From assembly GCA_050012355.1 (NCBI GenBank), contig JBEKHI010000047.1, positions 1-29,439 of the forward strand: 29,439 nucleotides of DNA, in the 5' to 3' direction. Origin of the DNA: JBEKHI01 sp050012355. GTDB lineage: Bacteria; Actinomycetota; Actinomycetes; Streptosporangiales; Streptosporangiaceae. How positions within the stretch are numbered: position 1 is the stretch's first letter; each line of letters starts with the position of its first letter. This document shows positions 6,753 to 13,766 of the stretch, piece after piece. Position numbers and translations under genes: made by a program. The notes beneath the pieces are model-generated. The model was not told where the DNA came from. It saw nothing but the letters and a program-made list of their open reading frames with translations, and did not search any database.

Positions 6753-6817
6753 CGGGAGGCCGCGCCGGTCAGCCGGGAGGCCGCGACCGGTCAGCCGGGA
6801 GGCCGCGACCGGTCAGC
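6753..6817. repeat. Three tandem copies of a 21-22 bp unit
   Basis: The unit CGGGAGGCCGCG(A)CCGGTCAGC occurs at 6753-6773, 6774-6795 and 6796-6817; the first copy lacks one A. The third copy contains the TGA stop of the LuxR gene (6813-6815), so the duplication lies across and beyond the gene's end. Confidence 0.85.
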
Positions 6818-8129
6818 TGGCGGATCCGGCTGGAGCAGGCGGAGCGTGGTCAGGCAGCAGACCGAGCGCGTCTACCACGGCCAGCGCCTCGGCCCGGTTA
6901 CGCACGCCAAGCTTGCGGTAGAGGCGAGTCTGGATGTTCTCGACGGTCTTGGGGGATATTCCGAGCGCCCGCGCGGTCTGCCGGATCGAATACCCGCGGG
7001 CGGCTGACTGGAGGATGTCGCTCTCCCGCGCGGTCAGTTCTGGCAGCTCTCCGCTGTCCGATATCCGCTGGCCGTATCCGGTGCGGATAACCCCGATGAG
7101 CGACCGCATCGGCAGCGAGTCGACCACCAGGTACCCCTGACTCACCATGCGCAGCACGGTGAGAAAGTGGTCGGTGATCCTGTCAGCCGGGACCAGCGAG
7201 TTTGCCCCGCTGGCTAGTGCCCTGGCGATTTCCGACGAATCGAGCGGCTCGCTGTGCACCACGATCGCCGGTATGCCGAGCTCATCGACCATGTTCCAGT
7301 CGGCGGGCTCCGGATTTACCAGCGCGGCCAGCATCGGGCCGCGATTCCAGCTTGCCCAGTGTGCGTCAGCCAGCGGCTGGTGCCCCCGCAGCAGAACGAA
7401 CGGCAGCCCGTTCGCGAGCAGGGCGCCCACCACCTGATCAAGGGCGGGGCACGCTTGGCCGGATACTATGGTCAGCACCGGGAAATCGTTGCTGGCTGCC
7501 GTCGGCTGCCGCAGCGGCTTGTCGGTGCGCTGGGCCAGCATGCCGAGCGACGCTGCCCGGGACACCGCCTGCGCGCTGCTGTTGACGCCCAGCTTCGCGT
7601 ACACGCGGCGCTTGAGATTTTCCACCGTGAGGGGGCTGATTCCGAGCAAGATCGCGACCTCGGCGACGCTGTGCCCGGAACTCGTCAGCACCACCAGCTC
7701 AAGTTCCCGGTCGGTCAGGCCACTTCGGCTGATCTGGGCGCCCAGTACGCTGCCACGTTGCAGCAACGCCAGCACGCCGGCGAGACCATGTGACTCAGGG
7801 ACGAGTGAGGTAACGCCCGCGCGGCAGGCGAGCGCTAGATCCGCCTCGGAAGCGTCCCGGTAGATCACGATCACGTTGAGCCAGGGGAAACGCTGCAGCA
7901 GCTTGTCCGCGAGTACCGCGAACTCCCTCAGTAGCGGGCCCGCGTCGAGGATCACGGTGTCTGGCCGACCAAGTTCGCATAGGGTCGGGAGGTCTTCTGG
8001 CTCCGCGACCTTGCCCACGACGGTAACGTCCGGTCGGCCGGCTAGACACGTAGCGAGCGTGTCGCGAAGCAGTCGTCGCGACGACTGCACGGCTACCCGG
8101 ACGGTGACACGTGGGGGAACCGCGGTCAT
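6813..8129 (-). CDS. Regulator with two receiver-like/LuxR-HTH units in tandem
   Basis: 438 residues. The first unit has a receiver-like domain (~10-120, with DTVILDAGP, probably the phosphoacceptor-like Asp) and a LuxR/GerE helix-turn-helix (~135-195: LTDRELELVVL, GISPLTVENLKRRVYAKLGV). The second unit repeats the plan. A more divergent receiver-like region (~210-345) leads into LTARESDILQSA and GISPKTVENIQTRLYRKLGV (~365-425). Both HTHs keep the canonical TVEN recognition helix. Neither receiver shows the usual acidic pair after strand 1 (VAVQSS in the first), so classical phosphorylation is doubtful. NarL-type regulators normally have one receiver and one HTH at about 215 residues, so this looks like an internal gene duplication. 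ATG 8127-8129 has AAGGA upstream; the ORF extends to 8195 but without a better start. No sensor kinase is adjacent. Its target is unknown. Confidence 0.8.
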   Translation of the reverse strand: MTAVPPRVTVRVAVQSSRRLLRDTLATCLAGRPDVTVVGKVAEPEDLPTLCELGRPDTVILDAGPLLREFAVLADKLLQRFPWLNVIVIYRDASEADLALACRAGVTSLVPESHGLAGVLALLQRGSVLGAQISRSGLTDRELELVVLTSSGHSVAEVAILLGISPLTVENLKRRVYAKLGVNSSAQAVSRAASLGMLAQRTDKPLRQPTAASNDFPVLTIVSGQACPALDQVVGALLANGLPFVLLRGHQPLADAHWASWNRGPMLAALVNPEPADWNMVDELGIPAIVVHSEPLDSSEIARALASGANSLVPADRITDHFLTVLRMVSQGYLVVDSLPMRSLIGVIRTGYGQRISDSGELPELTARESDILQSAARGYSIRQTARALGISPKTVENIQTRLYRKLGVRNRAEALAVVDALGLLPDHAPPAPAGSAS

Positions 8130-8269
8130 CGTGTCCTTACAAAGTGGTTGCCCGGTGGAGCGTTGCACCCGCCAACTTACGCCTAGAGGGTCCATGATAT
8201 GCCCGCAGCGCGGTTATGTAAGAAGTTTGAAACCTTTGGTCCGTGATGCCTGGTTTAGTCGATGAACTA

Positions 8270-8306
8270 GCCGAGATGAGCAGCGGGCCGCGAAGCCAAG
8301 CTCGGC
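8270..8306 (-). terminator. Possible hairpin terminator after the ferredoxin/cytochrome operon
   Basis: GCCGAG (8270-8275) and CTCGGC (8301-8306) pair, enclosing the palindrome GCGGGCCGC. It starts two bases past the last stop codon of the operon (8308). No T-run follows, as is common for actinobacterial terminators. The rest of the gap to 8129 holds the LuxR gene's upstream region. Confidence 0.35.
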
Positions 8307-8307
8307 C

Positions 8308-8970
8308 CTACTGAAGTGACGTATCGATGGCCGTGAGGAGAAGGTTCGCCTCTGTCTGGACGGCGGCGCTGGCAACCTCGATGCGCTGGTTGAACGCCTT
8401 CATCTTGATGAGTGAGGATGCTCGTGCCTGCTCGGAAGTCAGCGTGATACGGGTCTGGTTATCCTTGCTCAGCGCGTCGACTATGGGTGTCATCTGGGGC
8501 GAGAACACGATCGCGGCCGGCGGTATGTCAGTACCGGTGTCAAAGGCGGTCGTGATCAGCGCGATGGATGTCGCTCGGTTCTGGGGCGTGAACGTGGCCG
8601 CGGCCAAGCTGTTCTCCATCGCTTGTTCCGTCGCCACCTCCGCGGTGAGGACCGCTTCGGCCGTGGTGAGATTACGGCTTTCGTTGGCGGTGTAGACGGC
8701 CGTGTCAGTAGTAAGTTGCCGCGTGGCCGGGGTCACGATTCGCTGATACTGGCTGACCAGCAGCTGCTCGGTGGTGCAAGGCAAACCCGATATGAACAGG
8801 CTGGGCACGCAGTCGCCGGCGGCCATCCCGGCCTTGTGACGGGCAGCCGTGCCCGTGGCGTAGATGAGGGCCGCGATCACCAGGAGAGCGGACAGGGAGG
8901 AGACAAACATAAGTATGAACCTGCCAGCGGCCGTGTCGTCCTGGCCACCTCTGGCGTACGTCGCGCTCAT
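8308..8970 (-). CDS. Single-pass membrane protein with extracytoplasmic helical domain
   Basis: 220 residues: a short cytoplasmic N terminus, one transmembrane helix (FILMFVSSLSALLVIAALIYATG, residues ~18-41), then about 175 residues that should be outside. Two cysteines (GDCVPSL and LPCTTEQ, about 14 apart) could form a disulfide. The rest is Ala/Thr-rich and predicted helical from its composition. No catalytic motif is seen. ATG 8970 follows AGGAAAGGGG. The gene is last in a minus-strand series, 37 bp after the cytochrome-like gene, so it probably belongs to the same transcript and may be an accessory or assembly subunit of that module. I do not recognise the family. Confidence 0.7.
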   Translation of the reverse strand: MSATYARGGQDDTAAGRFILMFVSSLSALLVIAALIYATGTAARHKAGMAAGDCVPSLFISGLPCTTEQLLVSQYQRIVTPATRQLTTDTAVYTANESRNLTTAEAVLTAEVATEQAMENSLAAATFTPQNRATSIALITTAFDTGTDIPPAAIVFSPQMTPIVDALSKDNQTRITLTSEQARASSLIKMKAFNQRIEVASAAVQTEANLLLTAIDTSLQ

Positions 8971-9007
8971 CAGACCCCTTTCCTGAACTCCTGCCGCTGG
9001 CTCTGCC

Positions 9008-10018
9008 TTATTCGGCGCTTGGGTGCTCGTTGAAGGAGTCGAGTCCCTTGAAGATCTCTTCGTTGATGATGAAGGTGAAGCCGATCACGAACAGCGCGAA
9101 GATCGGCAGGATGGTCGCCCAGACCAGCCAATTCCGGCCCTCGGCCTGACGGGCGGCGATCCAGCGTTTCACCGGCGGCAGCCTGAGCGTGAGCAGGAAG
9201 AGGCTGCACGCCGAGTACTGGTAGAAGCGCTGGTGGAAGATGGCGTCACCGTCACCAAAGGTGCCCGAACCATTGTCCCCGCGTTCGAATCCGGTTCCCT
9301 CCAGCAGTATCAGGTGGCAGAAGAGCAGTCCCCAGACGGCGTAAGTGAGCTTGTGCAGGGTCTTCCAGTATTTGCCGAGCTTGCGCTGCGCCCAGGGGTT
9401 GGCGGTGATCACGAGCGGGATGAGCAGCATCGCCATCATGAAGCCCATGAGCTCGAAAACGTGCCCGGTCAGCCGCCCGAACACGCCACCGGCGAAGTTA
9501 TCGGTGATGCCGGCCGCGATCGCGTCGCCGAAGGACGTGGCCGCCATCATGATCCCGTACCAGCGCCGCAGCGGGAAGAACCAGCGCTGCCCGGTGAGCG
9601 TGACCATGGGAGAGATGAGCAGGCACAGGAACAGGTTGATCTCGGCCCCGGTCCCCAGCGTGTCGTCGACCGATGAGGCGAAGGTGGCGCTGTTCACCGT
9701 GATGAGCGCGGGCAGCATGAAGAACAGCGGGACCACTGCGGGGAGGCCCAGCAAGATAAGCGCGACGGCCTGCCGCTTGATCCGCGAGCGGCCGAACTTG
9801 AAGTCCTGGTCCATCCACGCGTCGAAGCGGTTCTTATCCGGCCGCTCGGCCGGCTTGGGACCACCCGCGGGCCCTCTTCCCGCTCTCCGGGTATCCACGA
9901 CGGCGGCGTTCGGGTAAGGACCAGGTGCGTAACCGCCCTGGGCGGCGTTCGGGCCCGATCGGTAGTCAGATGCGGTCGGCGGCGGACCTGGTCGTCTGCC
10001 GGCAGTGTTCCTGGCCAT
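9008..10018 (-). CDS. Ferric reductase-like transmembrane cytochrome (MsrQ/FRD type)
   Basis: 336 residues. A proline-rich cytoplasmic tail (~1-70) precedes six or seven helices, starting VALILLGLPAVVPLFFMLPAL. The core resembles the ferric-reductase-like transmembrane domain that binds b heme. FPLRRWYGIMMAA and GHVFELMGFMMAM are followed by WKTLHKLTYAVWGLLFCHLILL, whose two His residues (H-x12-H) are the usual heme ligands on one helix. The expected partner His at the end of the LRR..YG helix is Asp here (SFGDAIAAG), so heme number or ligation may differ from MsrQ. No NAD(P)H/FAD domain is attached, so electrons must come from a partner; the ferredoxin two genes upstream is the obvious candidate. 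ATG 10016-10018 is preferred over GTG 10021; AGGAG lies upstream. Confidence 0.7.
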   Translation of the reverse strand: MARNTAGRRPGPPPTASDYRSGPNAAQGGYAPGPYPNAAVVDTRRAGRGPAGGPKPAERPDKNRFDAWMDQDFKFGRSRIKRQAVALILLGLPAVVPLFFMLPALITVNSATFASSVDDTLGTGAEINLFLCLLISPMVTLTGQRWFFPLRRWYGIMMAATSFGDAIAAGITDNFAGGVFGRLTGHVFELMGFMMAMLLIPLVITANPWAQRKLGKYWKTLHKLTYAVWGLLFCHLILLEGTGFERGDNGSGTFGDGDAIFHQRFYQYSACSLFLLTLRLPPVKRWIAARQAEGRNWLVWATILPIFALFVIGFTFIINEEIFKGLDSFNEHPSAE

Positions 10019-10048
10019 CACGACTCTCCTTTCGTCCCCGCTATTTGG

Positions 10049-11320
10049 CTATTGACCGCTGTGCACAGTGATCGTGCTGAGTGCGCTCGACTTCGCCTTG
10101 ACATCACTGGGTGTCGGCTTGGGTGCATCCGGCTGGCCTGGACCCTGATCCTCCTGAAGCCCGTTGGGCCCTGTCTCGCCGGCCCCGATTGACCGGAAGA
10201 CGAAGAAGTCGAATCCGTGCAGATGTATCTCTATGGCGCCCGCCGCGACAGCAACCAGGAACAGACCCGACGTCGCGATCACGGCGAATTTCATGGCGGC
10301 CCGCTGGCGGCCCTGCCCCCCGGCCGCGGTTTTCCCTGCCTGCCGCGGTGCGGGCCGCGCCGCGGTTCTGTCGGCCGGGCGTATCGCGGTCCTGGCGACC
10401 GGTGCCGCACCGGGCCCGGGCCGGGCGGCTGGTGGGGCGGCGATCCGCCCAGCTGGCGGTGCCGTGGTCCGGGCGGCCGGTCGCTCCATCGGCCCGGTAT
10501 GCGGCCGGACGTTGGGGCGGGTGGACGGCCGACGGGGGGCCGGGCTAATCGCCGGCCGGTCGGTCACCGGTGCCCGTGACAGCGCCTGGTTGGGGAGGGT
10601 ATTCGAGATTCGGGTGGCGAACTCGCTGAGCTCGGTCTGCATCGACTGGACCGCCGTGCGGACCTGCGCGGCTTCCATTTGGGCCGCCTGGCGCATCGCG
10701 GAGGCCTGGGCAGCCGCTTGCTGCCTGATCTGCTCGGCTTGCCGCTCGGCGTCCGAGAGCATCCTGGATGCCACCGAGACCGAGTTTCCGCCGCCGCCCC
10801 GTGGCTGCGAGGCGCCCTGTCGGGCAGGGTAAGTCGGTGGCACTGGCTGATCCCAGGGCGCGCGCGCCATCGGTCCGCTGGGCGGACCCCCGGTGGGAGG
10901 AGGACCCCCGGTGGGAGCGCCCCTGGTGGGCTGCGCTCCGGTGTTACGCGGACCGGCGCCGCGGCCGCCGTTGTTAGCGTTGTAGCCGTAGACGTCGCCG
11001 TAATCGCCACCGTAGACGGCGTTTCCGTTTCCGTAGCCGTTAGCGCTGGGATAGGTGTCGCCGCCGTACGGGTTCGCTCCGCTGGGTGGCGGCGGGGGCG
11101 ACTGCTGATGCCTGCCAGTTGCCCGGGAGGACAGGCCCACCATCGGACCCGAGCTATGGGGCGGGCCACCCGGCATGGGCACCGGCGCGGGTGCGGTCCC
11201 GCCGGGGTAATTCTGGCGCGCCCGGGGCTCCGGTCCCATCCGCCCGCCGGGGGGCCCGGGGAAGCCAGTCCTGTCCCAAGGCTCCTCGCCTCTGCGGACA
11301 TCGAACTCGAGGGACTCCAT
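10049..11320 (-). CDS. Proline/glycine-rich coiled-coil membrane protein
   Basis: 423 residues in four parts. Residues 1-~180 are disordered, rich in Pro, Gly, Asn and Tyr (GYGNGNAVYGGDYGD). Residues ~185-240 form an Ala/Gln-rich coiled coil (LSDAERQAEQIRQQAAAQA). Residues ~250-345 are Pro/Ala/Arg-rich and basic (RPAARTTAPPAGRIAAPPAA). Then comes one transmembrane helix (FAVIATSGLFLVAVAAGAIEI) and a short external tail with FFVFRSIGAGETGPNG. The N-terminal part should be cytoplasmic. The composition suggests a scaffold, perhaps holding the ferredoxin near the membrane reductase. ATG 11320 follows AGGAAGGTGG. It sits between fdxA (110 bp upstream) and the cytochrome gene (30 bp downstream). 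No known domain is recognised; the scaffold role is inference. Confidence 0.75.
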   Translation of the reverse strand: MESLEFDVRRGEEPWDRTGFPGPPGGRMGPEPRARQNYPGGTAPAPVPMPGGPPHSSGPMVGLSSRATGRHQQSPPPPPSGANPYGGDTYPSANGYGNGNAVYGGDYGDVYGYNANNGGRGAGPRNTGAQPTRGAPTGGPPPTGGPPSGPMARAPWDQPVPPTYPARQGASQPRGGGGNSVSVASRMLSDAERQAEQIRQQAAAQASAMRQAAQMEAAQVRTAVQSMQTELSEFATRISNTLPNQALSRAPVTDRPAISPAPRRPSTRPNVRPHTGPMERPAARTTAPPAGRIAAPPAARPGPGAAPVARTAIRPADRTAARPAPRQAGKTAAGGQGRQRAAMKFAVIATSGLFLVAVAAGAIEIHLHGFDFFVFRSIGAGETGPNGLQEDQGPGQPDAPKPTPSDVKAKSSALSTITVHSGQ

Positions 11321-11430
11321 CAGACCACCTTCCTGTACGCGGCCGAGGGCACGGGTGCGCCTCCAGGCCGTCGCTCAAGCCCACTCACAGTGCCGGTACG
11401 CGCCATGGCGACGGGCGATTGTGCGGCGTC

Positions 11431-11748
11431 TTATCGCCGACGGGGGATTGAGGCCACGAGCGGGTGATCGCCGTGGATCTTGCCGACCCTGGACGCGCCG
11501 CCCGGCGAACCGAGATGCCGGGAGAACTCGACGTTCACCCAGTAGAAGTCCCTCCACTGCGGAGGCACGTTGGCCTCCGAGGAGATGGCCTCGACCGGGC
11601 AGACCGGCTCGCACGCGCCGCAGTCCACGCACTCGTCGGGGTGGATGTACATCATGCGGTCGCCCTCGTAGATGCAGTCGACGGGGCACTCTTGGACGCA
11701 GGTCTTGTCGAGCAGATCGACGCAGGGCAGCGCAATGACGTAGGTCAT
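11431..11748 (-). CDS. fdxA: Seven-iron ferredoxin [3Fe-4S][4Fe-4S], FdxA type
   Basis: 105 residues, close to the usual size of actinobacterial FdxA. The cysteine pattern is complete. Cys9, Cys17 and Cys50 are expected for the 3Fe-4S cluster. Cys21, Cys40, Cys43 and Cys46 are expected for the 4Fe-4S cluster. The extra Cys25 is typical of the family. The sequences CVQECPVDCIYEGDRM and DECVDCGACEPVCPVEAI are diagnostic, and the C-terminal LGSPGGASRVG matches the family's tail. It is a soluble low-potential electron carrier. An AGGGAG ribosome binding site precedes ATG 11748. It is the first gene of a minus-strand series that continues into a membrane scaffold-like protein and a heme-type membrane protein, so electron delivery to that cytochrome is likely. 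Mycobacterial fdxA is hypoxia-regulated; I see no clear DosR box here. Confidence 0.92.
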   Translation of the reverse strand: MTYVIALPCVDLLDKTCVQECPVDCIYEGDRMMYIHPDECVDCGACEPVCPVEAISSEANVPPQWRDFYWVNVEFSRHLGSPGGASRVGKIHGDHPLVASIPRRR

Positions 11749-12120
11749 GGTGGAACTCCCTCTGGGGTCTGACTGGGCGCGAACGTGGATTGGATTCTGC
11801 TACTTCTCCGGGGTGAGAGAAGTTCAAGCCTGTTCCTCGCTCAGCAGCAATATAGGCCTCGCCGGTTACTGTCGGATTGGAACCGTTATCTACCGGGAGA
11901 CGGATAACCCTTAGGGGGGGTAACGACATGCGGAGACGCTTGCGGTATTCGGTGTCCCTGACCGCGATAGATAGCACTGCGTATATCAGGGAGATCACAG
12001 CGTTATCACAGATGATCTTCAGCGCCAGCGGAGGCGAAGGTCGCGATGCCGGCGGCCGTCATGTTTGGCGTCCCGTACGGGGGTAGACGAGGGGCTGCGA
12101 CGGCAGGAAGGAATCAAACG
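11749..12120. other. Intergenic region upstream of fdxA
   Basis: It holds the probable fdxA promoter and a 7-bp hairpin ACTTCTC/GAGAAGT (11802-11808 with 11817-11823) in the expected leader. A GTTATC/GATAAC dyad lies at 11885-11890 and 11903-11908. A 52-codon plus-strand frame from ATG 11928 follows a G-rich run, but its third codon positions are not GC-biased like neighbouring genes, so I do not call it. The end carries the ribosome binding site of the 23-residue peptide. Confidence 0.5.
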
Positions 12121-12192
12121 ATGTATATAGGCATTGGGACGGTAGTCCTCATCGTCATAATCGTGCTGATAGTCCTGGCACTGCGCAGGTAG
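12121..12192 (+). CDS. 23-residue membrane peptide
   Basis: A complete small frame from ATG 12121 to TAG 12190-12192. It is preceded by AGGAAGGAATC, a strong ribosome binding site eight to ten bases upstream. The peptide MYIGIGTVVLIVIIVLIVLA followed by LRR is a single hydrophobic helix with two terminal arginines, which would place its C terminus in the cytoplasm. I believe very short proteins of this shape recur in actinobacteria, but I cannot check this here and no function is known to me. It ends eight bases before the stop of the convergent gene. It could be a regulatory subunit of a membrane complex or a TisB-like peptide; nothing in the sequence decides. Confidence 0.65.
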   Translation: MYIGIGTVVLIVIIVLIVLALRR

Positions 12193-12199
12193 CTAGGCG

Positions 12200-12604
12200 T
12201 CAGCTCTCAGAATCATATCGGAAACCACCGAGGAAGCGCCGGAACACACCGCCCTCCCGGGTAAGAGCCGGGCCGGGCGGCGGCGCTTCCTCGCGTTCCC
12301 GCCCGATGGGCTCCGCGTAGTCGGCCCGCGCGATGGCGTCGATGATCTGCCCCTCGTCGAAGTCCTCGGAGCCAGGGATCTCAGGGACGAAGCCGACCAG
12401 GTCCCCTTCGAGCAGGACCTGAGCGCTCAAGGACGACGTACCTTCGTTACCCCAGACCGCCTCGCGGTGCCCGTCAAGCAGCACGCGAACTCCGTAGATG
12501 TCGATGCCCGCGTTCTCTAGGTGTGCGTCAATGCCGCGGTCGCGGAGCGCGTCGGTCACCCGACGGGCGCGGTTCTCATCCATGCGACCATATGTTATCC
12601 GCAT
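12200..12604 (-). CDS. Conserved-looking hypothetical protein, acidic
   Basis: About 134 residues. The N-terminal part (MRITYGRMDENRARRVTDALRDRG) reads as a helix pair, followed by strands around GIDIYGVRVLLDGHREAVW. The C-terminal half is acidic, with SEDFDEGQIIDAIARADYAEP and EREEAPPPGP before a short basic tail. No signal peptide, membrane helix or catalytic motif is visible, so it is probably cytosolic. ATG 12604 is chosen because the upstream frame to 12655 is Arg/Gly-rich and non-conserved in look; ATG 12583 is also possible. It stands alone, convergent with the 23-residue peptide. I do not recognise it. The stretch 12605-12787 contains only a 7-bp hairpin CCTGCCA/TGGCAGG (12736-12757). 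Confidence 0.55.
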   Translation of the reverse strand: MRITYGRMDENRARRVTDALRDRGIDAHLENAGIDIYGVRVLLDGHREAVWGNEGTSSLSAQVLLEGDLVGFVPEIPGSEDFDEGQIIDAIARADYAEPIGREREEAPPPGPALTREGGVFRRFLGGFRYDSES

Positions 12605-12787
12605 CCAGCAGCCGCCCACGCCGCGACGCGGGACATCTCTCGTTCGCCCTTTCACGGACCCTAAATGGACGCCTTAAGTGGGCGATGGCTGGCATTAAAA
12701 CATTGCGTCACTGCGAGCCGATCTAAGATCCGCTACCTGCCAATCGTAACTGGCAGGGTCGTGGCCGGCCCATAGCGCACCGGCTGA

Positions 12788-13003
12788 GCACCGGCCGTCG
12801 AGGCTGAGGCCCGCAAGCTGATGTCTGTGCAGGTAGACGTGACGGCCGCGGGGATGTGCGCCCAGGTCCACGACCGCTGGGGCCACATCGATGGCTTGGT
12901 CAACAACGCTCGTGCTGAGCATTTCCTCAATCACCGGCAAGGCCGGAAACCCGCATATTCTGCGTGTCATCGCGTTCACGAAGTCCGTGGCCCGCGGCGC
13001 CGG
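12788..13003 (+). pseudogene. Remnant of an SDR-family dehydrogenase, truncated at repeat copy 6
   Basis: Plus-strand frames encode recognisable pieces of a FabG-like short-chain dehydrogenase. From 12797, VEAEARKLMSVQVDVTAAG and then QVHDRWGHIDGLVNNA match the region up to the NNAG motif. After this the frame must shift: SSITGKAGNPH (from about 12925) and then VIAFTKSVARGAG correspond to the segment around the catalytic Ser and the helix after the YxxxK motif. The catalytic Tyr and Lys are lost and the Rossmann N terminus is missing. The reading ends at the palindromic element at 13004. It is a decayed gene with at least one frameshift and several deletions. Confidence 0.7.
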
Positions 13004-13059
13004 CCCCAGCGATGGGCCATCGGTGGGGCTATTCCGCTAGCGATGGCCCATCGCTGGGG
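13004..13059 (-). repeat. Palindromic intergenic element, copy 6 (perfect 19-bp arms)
   Basis: CCCCAGCGATGGGCCATCG (13004-13022) and its exact reverse complement (13041-13059) flank an 18-nt loop GTGGGGCTATTCCGCTAG. On the minus strand the loop reads GGAATAGCC, nearly identical to copy 2. It starts 11 bp past the stop of the minus-strand DUF1707 gene and also forms the broken end of the SDR pseudogene. Confidence 0.9.
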
Positions 13060-13069
13060 TTGCGCTGCC

Positions 13070-13699
13070 TTACGACGAACGGTTACGCCGGGTCAGCAAC
13101 CAGCCAAACGGCGCCTGATCGGGATCCCGCTTGGCGCGCAGCCGCATCTTCCAGTCCGGGAGCTTGACAGTCACCGCGCTGCAGAACAAGTCGCAGTGCA
13201 CCACGATCACCGGTGCACCGGGCTGCGGCTTACCGTGCAGCTCCGAGGACTTGGCGCTGAGCACGGCCCGGCCGGTCATGCGCACGTCGGTCCCGTCGGG
13301 CACCCAGATTGTCACCGACCCGAACTTGGCGGTCACATCGATGATCGTTACCGGCTGCTCAATGATCGCGTCCTGCATCTCCAGGTGGCAGTCGCCCAGC
13401 ACCGAGCGGACCACCAGCTGCGGCGGCACGACCCACGGGCCCTTACGTGACTCGTTGCCCAGCACCGCGGTGATCTCCTCGGGGATCGCCACGGCGTTGC
13501 CCTGCGGTACCGCGGGCAGGTCCGTCGTCAGGCTGGCCAGGTCGCCGTGGGTTCGCGCGACGAGGGCGGCGTCGATTCGCTGCGAGGACTCCTCGGGACT
13601 GAGTCGTCCCTCCGCGCTGGCGGCCGAGATGGCCTCGACCACCCGGTCGCGATCCGCGTCCGATGCGCGCACCGCGAGCTGCTTATCATCGGGTTCCAC
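13070..13699 (-). CDS. DUF1707 domain protein with LiaF-like C-terminal domain
   Basis: 209 residues. The N-terminal ~50 residues are a DUF1707 domain, a short actinobacterial module often fused to membrane or cell-wall-stress domains: LAVRASDADRDRVVEAISAA, then EGRLSPEESSQRIDAALVARTHGDL. The C-terminal part (WVVPPQLVVRSVLGDCHLEMQDA, KFGSVTIWVPDGTDVRM) has the beta-helix repeat look of the LiaF/DUF2154 cell-wall-active-antibiotic response domain. No membrane helix is present. GTG 13697-13699 has GGAGG seven bases upstream and gives the usual N terminus, so the longer frame to 13759 is rejected. It is divergent from a marR gene, with two dyads between them. A role in envelope-stress sensing is inferred from the family. 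Confidence 0.75.
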   Translation of the reverse strand: MEPDDKQLAVRASDADRDRVVEAISAASAEGRLSPEESSQRIDAALVARTHGDLASLTTDLPAVPQGNAVAIPEEITAVLGNESRKGPWVVPPQLVVRSVLGDCHLEMQDAIIEQPVTIIDVTAKFGSVTIWVPDGTDVRMTGRAVLSAKSSELHGKPQPGAPVIVVHCDLFCSAVTVKLPDWKMRLRAKRDPDQAPFGWLLTRRNRSS

Positions 13700-13727
13700 G
13701 GACGCCTCCACCGCTAGACATTGATCG

Positions 13728-13756
13728 CTGTCATCGACAGCTACTGTTGGCAATAG
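13728..13756. promoter_or_regulatory. Two adjacent dyads between divergent DUF1707 and MarR genes
   Basis: CTGTC-ATC-GACAG (13728-13740) is directly followed by the imperfect palindrome CTACTG-TTGG-CAATAG (13741-13756). They sit 11 to 39 bases upstream of the marR ATG and upstream of the DUF1707 gene, where a MarR dimer could control both promoters. Confidence 0.45.
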
Positions 13757-13766
13757 CATATAGGTG

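Noticed and set aside
11928..12086. 52-codon frame after a G-rich ribosome-binding-like run
   Set aside because: Third codon positions are not GC-rich as in real genes here, and the peptide has no recognisable features.
277..13059. CRISPR-like array from the recurring CGATGGGCCATCG motif
   Set aside because: The copies are far apart and individually placed at gene ends; there is no regular spacer series and no cas gene.
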